Part shown: piece by piece, positions 57,309 through 64,000 of the stretch
Layout: each line of letters starts with the position of its first letter
How positions within the stretch are numbered: position 1 is the stretch's first letter
Assembly: GCA_021229015.1 (NCBI GenBank)
Contig: CM037782.1
Location: 56,711,776 to 56,775,775 of the forward strand
Direction of reading: 5' to 3'
DNA length: 64,000 nt
Source of the DNA: Solen grandis
Lineage: Eukaryota; Mollusca; Bivalvia; Adapedonta; Solenidae
Notes under the pieces: generated by a model
Told to the model about the DNA's origin: nothing
Database searches by the model: none
What the model saw: only the letters and a program-made list of their open reading frames with translations
Made by a program: the position numbers and the translations under genes

Positions 57309-59209
57309 TAATTTACATTATTCTAGTATGACAAAGCCTTTTTTGTATTTTCACCACAAACAAGGATATATATTTGTCCACATGACATTGTTTGTGGGTG
57401 AAGTTATTGTAATCGGGTTCAAAGGTCATCACTGGGATATTCTGTTGGGAAGGGAGGTAATCAATGGTACAGGAGTTTGTTGGATCTGATCCAGTTATGT
57501 ACCCTGGATATTGATCTCATTTGTAATAGGAAAGAAAGTAGTTGAAATGTTTAAGTCAGTCCCATACAATAAATATAATGCTGGTGATATAACTACTCTA
57601 GTGCTTGGAATTCAACATTGTTTTCTTTCTTCTTAACATCTCAAAATTTCTCTAGGTTTGTAAATATTAGGATTGAAAAGGTTTTACACATTATGAATTA
57701 TTTCAAATTTTAATACGATTGCCTGCCAGTATTGGCTTTCAAATTTTCCATGGTTAACTTTTTCTTATTTATGTAATATAGGCGGGAAAAAAAATGTGCT
57801 TTTTGTAACAGAATTTTCAACTTTCAAAAACTTAACAAATGTGCCGCATGTTTTCGAAAAAAAAATATGGTATAATCAGGAACAAAAATTAAACCTTATC
57901 CAGTAATTAAAAATCAATGAAAAATGTTTTAATATTTTTTTTATTTTTTTTTATCAAAAAATAGATTAATTCAATTATTTTTCTAAACAGGAAACACTTC
58001 CTGTCCTACTCATATTACTTAGACAAGGTGTGATTCGTGGATAAAAATCATCTTTGTTGATAGTTCAAAGTTTGTGTAAATGATTTTCAGTTAAATATGT
58101 ACATAATGAAAAGTTGTGATCGTCCAGTACAGCGCTGTTATTATAGAAATGTAAATTCAACCATGTACTACATAATCATGTTAAAATTTGTTACAACTTT
58201 GCTGTGTGTTACACTGTTACGCTATGTCAAGTCTCCTTGATTTTCATCTGTATAAATTTGTCAGAATTCTGAATGATTATGATGAGATGATGAAATAAAA
58301 CGGTAACAATTTTCCAAGATTTAGTGATTTATTCAATGCCTGTTTGACTTGAAAGTTATTTGTTATTTTTCTGTTATTGGTCTTCGTTTAAACCTTTACT
58401 TCATTAATATTCATGTACAATTTTAAAGCTGCAGGTTCACAGATGATCGAAAGGAATTAAAAAAAAAAAAGTTTTCGACTCTCCCATTAATGTTGGTGAA
58501 GTCTTTGTTTCCTGACAAATAAACTTGGGAAATGTAGTTCACACTAAACAGGATAACCGCTTCTACAACAAAATCTGTTATACATGTATATAGAATACAA
58601 TATCCCTGAAGGACACATTCAGCAACATGGTGTCTTCACCAGTTCAGGGTAGCAATATCGTATATTAATTCTATGAAGTTAGTGCATGCAGGAAAAGTAA
58701 ATGAATCTGAATATAGGGTTTATCAGTCTAAAAATAGTTTCAATACTGTCTGTGATGGTATTGCAAAACCACCCAATTTGTTTACAATCAAGGATGTTTG
58801 CATTGGGTGACATTGCGTCTGTAGATGATATTGATAGACACAATACACACATATATTTAAAAATCAAATTCTTAGTCAATGACCATCTGTGAATGAGCTG
58901 CTCTAATGCCTTATGACTATTGACAAAACTTTGAATGGTATATTAACATAATTTTTATTTGCCATGCAGATTGTAGGAGTTACAACATTGTATGAGGAAA
59001 CAGAGGAGACCCTGATCAGACATCCCCTGGAATAAGCAGTCTTATCTGAGTCTGCTGTGTTTGCCTAGGCAATTTAAAAAGTCTATAGCAGGTAAAATTA
59101 TGCATTGTTAACGTCAAATGCCATGAACTCATGAACTATTGAGTATGAATCAAAGGTTCAAGTTGGATCCATGTTGGGGGTTTGGGATCACCCCCCTCCC
59201 CCGATGACC
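57309..59209. other. Intergenic, non-coding
   Basis: AT-rich with no exon recognised. Diverged second-family MITE pieces lie near 58393-58440 and 58915-59100. Confidence 0.4.
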
Positions 59210-59454
59210 TTAACCCTTTCCCTCATAGAGGAAACCATGAAAAGACCTATGCGTACAACATAAAACCAGATCAGCCTGCGAGTAACTCGCAGGCTGATCT
59301 GGTTTTATGTTGTTCGCTGCTCCTCAGTGGTCTGGAAATGAGGACTTTGTAATTAAATTTGGTAAGGTTTAACTGTGGTTTTCTGCAGATCAGGCTTTAT
59401 GTGGTACCTTATACTGAGTGCGTCAAAATGAGTCTATATGAGGGAAAGGGTTAA
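59210..59454 (+). mobile_element. TTAA-flanked foldback MITE, copy 8
   Basis: Full-length, with TTAA at both edges. Here the central palindrome is extended: AACCAGATCAGCCTGCGAGT faces ACTCGCAGGCTGATCTGGTT without the mismatch seen in other copies. Confidence 0.88.
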
Positions 59455-59529
59455 TAGGCACACAAAGTACTGGTCCAACCCAGGAGTCATTAACCAAGAT
59501 TAGTATAAAATATTTCTTAACATAAAATA

Positions 59530-60580
59530 TGTACAAGATGGCCCTTGATCGCTCACCTGAGAAAGATGATTGCTTAAGAAATAAAGGTACTAGAGTGTAA
59601 ACAAAGTGAAATCTGGCTTTTTTTATGGTGAAAAGGGTATAACTCCTAAATTAACTAGTCAATATCAGTTATAATTGAACCCGATTGCGAGATTATGGGC
59701 ATAAACATTGTCTTAAAGTTTAAAAAAGATTGTTTGAAAAATGAAGTTGCTAGAGAGTAAACAAAGTGAAATCTGGCATTTTTTTATATTAAAGGGGCAT
59801 AACACCTGACCTAATCAACAGATCTCGGCTTTAATCAAACTCAGTCGAGACATTATAGTCATAAACATTGTCATAAAGTTTGAAGATGATTGCTCAAAAG
59901 ATGAAGATGCTAGAGTGTAAACAACGTGAAATCTGGCATTTTTTTTATATGAAAAGGGGCTTAACTCCTGACCTAATTTACCAATCTCAGCTATATTCAA
60001 ACTCAATCGAGACATAATGGTCATAAGCATTGCCATAAAGTTTGAAGATGATTGCTCAAAAGATGAAGATGCTAGTGTGTAAACAATGTGAAATCTGGCA
60101 TTTTTTGAATATTAAAAGGGGCATAACTCCTGACCTAATTGACCTATCTCAGCCATAATCGAACTCAATCGAGACATTATGGTCATAAACATTGTCTTTA
60201 AAGTTTGAAGATGATTGCTTAAGAAATGAAGTTGTAAACACTAAATTGTTGACTTCGCATGTCCCACACTGCACGACGGACACTCACAGGATCATAATAG
60301 CTCACCCTGAGCTTTGCTCAGGTGAGCTAAAAAAAACAATAGTTTTATATGACAATTGTGTGGATTTATTTTTGACAATCCACATTATCGGAAAATGAGA
60401 TTTATAAAGATGAAGATGCTAAAGTGTAAACAACGTGAAATCTGGCATTTTTTTTAATATTAAAAGGGGCATAACTCCTGACCTAATTGACCTATCTCAG
60501 CCATAATCGAACTCAATCGAGACATTATGGTCATAAACATTGTCTTAAAGCTTGAAGATGATTGCTTAAGAAATAAAGTT
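59530..60580 (+). mobile_element. Third Helitron-like tandem-core family plus extra unit
   Basis: Starts AAGATGGCCCTTGATCGCTC and ACCTGAG. Four units share AGTGTAAACAANGTGAAATC, GGGGCATAACTCCTGACCTA and CGAGACATTATGGTCATAAA. The terminal hairpin GCTCACCCTGAGC / GCTCAGGTGAGC ends near 60330, followed by TAAAA. Another unit of the same core (60400-60580) lies beyond the terminus. Confidence 0.7.
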
Positions 60581-62873
60581 TAATCTCAATTCATTATAAA
60601 AACTTTAGTGTTGTGACATTGTTCAACAGTCTCCATTAAGAGAATGTTTTCTGCATTAAAATTTTCTCACTTTACACTCGGCCTTTCTCCATCTTTCACT
60701 CACACATACATGGAACGCAATTCTTAAACAAAAGCTGTTTAAAACAAGCAACTAAAAATAATAACACAACTCATGCTTATAAAAAATTGTGTAGTTTATT
60801 TTTTTTACAGGTAAATGCAATGTACAAATGGTATACTGTATCAAGTTAATAGTAAGAACCCAGTTCAAAATATCACAAGATCCTTCCATACAATCTTCAT
60901 TCCGTACCTCTGTTTCAGCACATAATTCCTCTATACCTTTCTCGTATACTTGATACTGTTCTACTTTGCAGTTTCCACATCAAATTTCATTTAATTATTT
61001 ACAAAAAATTAACTGAACAGATAAAATCAATTATTCAAATTTTCAAAACTTAACTATCAAAACTTAATTAATACTTAAAACAACCCAAACTAGGTTTAAT
61101 AAGTATATAATTTTATGTACTCTGTACATGCATAAAAACAATTTCATCTTTTCAATAAAATATAACCAATTTCTCCAACCAATCATTTACTTTACCCCTC
61201 TGACAATGAACAATATTCCAGAAATGCAAAACAATTCCTTCATCAGATTTTATCATATACCCAAAACAGACTAGGATATTGTTATCCCAACCAAAATAGA
61301 CTTGGATATTGTTATCCCGCACAAAACACTAGAATCTTGTTATCCTACATAAATGTATCACATACACAGAAGACACTGTCATGCTTTTATACATGAATAT
61401 AAAATATTTTGGCTGACAGGAGGTTTGAATTGCTTTGGAAAAAAAATAGCATCTCAATAATAATTATAATGAACTGTAAAACCTGAAAAATAAAGCAAGA
61501 AAACTATATATCATTAAAAAAATAATCATACATGCATGTATATAAAAATTATTGCACACTTTGAACACACACCTGTTCAGGTCAGGTCCAATGTTCTCGA
61601 AAGTACATCATTTATGTACTAAATGAACAAAAACTCAGGAGCTCCTTACTTAAAACAACTTAAACACAATTTCATACTTTAGTTTCAAGTACAATTTCAA
61701 ACTAAACATGTATGTACATACAACAATTTATAGTTCAATATCACAAACATTCAATAACCCTCATGGCAATATCATAATTTGGCCTCGACTTCTTAGAGGT
61801 ATTGATCTATCTCAAGATCAGGGAGTCATGACTTAAAAAAGGAAATAAACGGGAATAAATGTATTGCCCACGATCCTAAACCATCACAATTATGTACCTA
61901 TACATATGTATATATAAATATATATGTACAATGCCCTTGGCATCACTAGGTAACTTCAACAAGCAGTTTATCTAATTTAAATAACCTGTTGCACCACAAA
62001 AATATTGATAGGAATGCCATATTTAAGAGATAAATTAGGATTTACAAAGCAGATCCATTATAACACTGTAACGGAGGTTCAATCTTATTAGCGCGTTATA
62101 TTGGAACGTCAACATATTAATGACTTTGGGTACATGGTAGGTATCATGCTTTATTGATATTTAAATTTTGATGGAGTGCATAGTAAAGAATCTACACAGT
62201 GGATTGGTGATCTATGGCTATACCTACATTTATCTAATAACGAAGACTATTTTTGCAACAGAGCACTTTCTAGTGTTTTATTTCATAAAAGTATTACATT
62301 CATACAATTCTTTAACACTGTAAAATGACAAAAATATTCATATTGTTTGTACATGTATTTTATGTTTTAATATTTCTTTACACATGGGGCAAACTAGTCT
62401 GATACTTTAGTGATTAGAATTGAATACTTTATCTGTTAGCATATACAAATATATACACAATTACTAATAAAGAAATACCATCCAGGCAATTTCATTTCAT
62501 ATATATACAGAATGACAATGTTGATAGAAATTACAAAGAAATTGTGTTATATTAACAACAGAATTATATATTACACCTGATTATATCTAGGTGTAAGTCT
62601 ATTTGCATATATCATCAACACTGAAAAGCCATAAAAATATATTCAATGTTCCTAACATCAGTAACTATACAAAACTACAATCACAGAATCAATAATCTAT
62701 TTCTCTGATGACAGATGCAACAAAACACATATCAAGCAAAAAGCAAATCTTTTGATATAAACCTAATTTATTTTATTTCATTTCCATTGGTCTTAATTTT
62801 TTATTTACTATTTACATTTTAATTTGAATAATTTTCAAGCTATCTAAATATGATCTGTACAATCTTGACGCCA
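60581..62873. other. Non-coding, downstream of right-hand gene
   Basis: Repeat-poor, very AT-rich. On the - strand it follows the stop of the right-edge gene and probably includes its 3' UTR. A solo TIR-like fragment (CACTGTAACGGAGGTTCAAT) is near 62070, similar to the end of the 46267 element. A distal AATAAA (- strand) is at 60795-60800. Confidence 0.4.
62767..62777 (-). terminator. Candidate poly(A) signal, right-edge gene
   Basis: On the - strand AATAAAATAAA, about 100 bases after the stop codon at 62874. It is plausible for a short 3' UTR; the AT-rich context makes chance matches common. Confidence 0.3.
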
Positions 62874-64000
62874 CTACTTTTTCTTCACTTGTTTAGGCTT
62901 ACCAACATCAACCCTCTTAACAGTAACCAATTTTTTCTCCTCCTTAGAATCTAACATTTGCATACTGTCTACTTTTCTTTTGACACCTTTTTGTGCTACA
63001 TTATTTGATTCATTTACTGGATCAACCCTCTTGTCAGTTACACTAACTTTCCCACATTTTGTATCAGAAACTCCTCTCAGTTCAAAATCTTTTGTTTCCG
63101 AGGATTTGATTATTTGCATTATGTCTGCTTCACATTCTGATCTATGGCCATCCTCAACCACTGTCTGTTTCCCTTGCTTCTTAAACAATGGTTTCCTATT
63201 TAAAACTTTGATAGCTGTTTCAGTCTTTTCTTCTTTGTCCTCTTTCTTCTTTTTCTCAACTTTTGGCTTAGGTTTATTTGATCTTCTAACCCAAACTGGA
63301 GAAAAGAAATCAAACTCTCTCTTACAGCTTCGTTTGTTCATCTTTACTCTCTCACTAGGACTCAACACCATCTCTTCTTTTACAAAGGCCTCAATCTCTC
63401 CAGTATTTTCATCATCTTTCATTTCTTCTTCATCTTCAGTGTCTTCTAACTCCTTTTCTTTCGCATCCATCAACTCATTCTGCTTTTCGTTTTCTATTAA
63501 CTCATTCACTGTTGAATCACTGGATTTAATATTTTCAACACACTTTTCGCTGTTGAGATCTATTTTTTGACTTCTTGAAACAATATTTTCATTTACCTGT
63601 TCCATCAATTCCTCGCAGAGATCACTGTCTGACACTTGACAAGGTCTTACATTCACAATATCTGGCACATTTTCAGTTAATATTGGTGGTTGACTGTCAA
63701 ATTCAGCATCTAATTTATCCTTTTCATCCAGTTCATCTTCGCTTAGATCAAGCACTAAGTCAATATCATCCTGTTCATCATCACTGATTTCATGGAATGG
63801 TACAGTTTTGTCAGAAGCTGGACTGACACTCACACTCTCTGGCAATCCGATACTGACTGTTTCACTATGGCACACAAGATCAGGCATTCTAGCACTTTCA
63901 ATAGCACCATCTATCTCATCAATCATCAATGCTTCATTATTTTCATTACAACCATCCGTTTCATTCACATGTTCTTTCACCTCAATTTCACTCTCTAAAT
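62874..64000 (-). CDS. Unidentified acidic/Lys-rich protein, C-terminal exon (partial)
   Basis: An open frame continues off the right edge, so the true start is outside. The first listed Met would be a GTG, and the frame is open before it (LESEIEV). About 375 codons are visible, ending in KQVKKK and TAG at 62874-62876. Composition is highly charged: acidic clusters (DEQDDIDLVLDLSEDELDE; EDTEDEEEMKDDENTGEIE), then a basic C-terminal half (KPKPKVEKKKKEDKEEKTE) and a short hydrophobic-aromatic island EFDFFSPVWVRR in the middle. It looks like a disordered nuclear protein with NLS-like KKKK and KRKVDS. I do not recognise the family. It is co-oriented with RFX and uninterrupted by introns over 1.1 kb. 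Confidence 0.8.
   Translation of the reverse strand, partial: LESEIEVKEHVNETDGCNENNEALMIDEIDGAIESARMPDLVCHSETVSIGLPESVSVSPASDKTVPFHEISDDEQDDIDLVLDLSEDELDEKDKLDAEFDSQPPILTENVPDIVNVRPCQVSDSDLCEELMEQVNENIVSRSQKIDLNSEKCVENIKSSDSTVNELIENEKQNELMDAKEKELEDTEDEEEMKDDENTGEIEAFVKEEMVLSPSERVKMNKRSCKREFDFFSPVWVRRSNKPKPKVEKKKKEDKEEKTETAIKVLNRKPLFKKQGKQTVVEDGHRSECEADIMQIIKSSETKDFELRGVSDTKCGKVSVTDKRVDPVNESNNVAQKGVKRKVDSMQMLDSKEEKKLVTVKRVDVGKPKQVKKK

Noticed and set aside
62980..63570. 196-codon ORF on the + strand, Ser/Phe-rich
   Set aside because: It is antisense to the Lys/Glu-rich exon; Phe/Leu/Ser runs are the expected complement of Lys/Glu/Asp codons.

Overview
This looks like a eukaryotic, intron-rich, AT-rich genomic window, most probably from a bivalve mollusc. 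Evidence for that is animal gene structure (GT-AG introns, two recognisable animal genes) and a dense load of short non-autonomous elements with internal tandem cores. The bivalve placement is inferred from repeat style, not from a search. Two 100-base runs of N (3053-3152 and 53153-53252) are assembly gaps.

Layout. (1) About 1-5.5 kb holds the 3' end of a + strand gene. Its last coding exon (5257-5453) is unmistakably the C-terminus of cystinosin (CTNS, lysosomal cystine/H+ symporter); upstream exons are outside the window or not visible. (2) 5.5-12 kb lies downstream of CTNS. It contains a tandem segmental duplication of about 2.37 kb, many copies of a TTAA-flanked foldback MITE, and a duplicated exon-like segment that could supply alternative cystinosin C-terminal tails. 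(3) 12-22.3 kb is non-coding, with several terminal-inverted-repeat and tandem-core elements, then a repeat-poor AT-rich stretch that may include the 3' UTR of the next gene. (4) 22.3-49.9 kb on the - strand is a nearly complete RFX1/2/3-type winged-helix transcription factor gene. I reconstructed 15 coding exons with consistent splice phases (about 793 codons from the first in-frame ATG), plus a candidate 27-nt in-frame microexon directly before the DNA-binding domain. (5) 50-60.6 kb is intergenic or 5' intronic DNA with large Helitron-like and TIR elements. (6) 60.6-64 kb carries, on the - strand, the C-terminal exon of an unidentified acidic/lysine-rich protein that runs off the right edge.

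CTNS and RFX are convergent (tail to tail); the right-hand gene is co-oriented with RFX. There is no sign of operons, CRISPR, rRNA, a viral genome or a bacterial system. Most of the listed sequence is mobile-element derived. The most interesting points are the putative cystinosin tail isoforms, the RFX microexon, and the long near-perfect hairpin conserved inside the TTAA MITEs.
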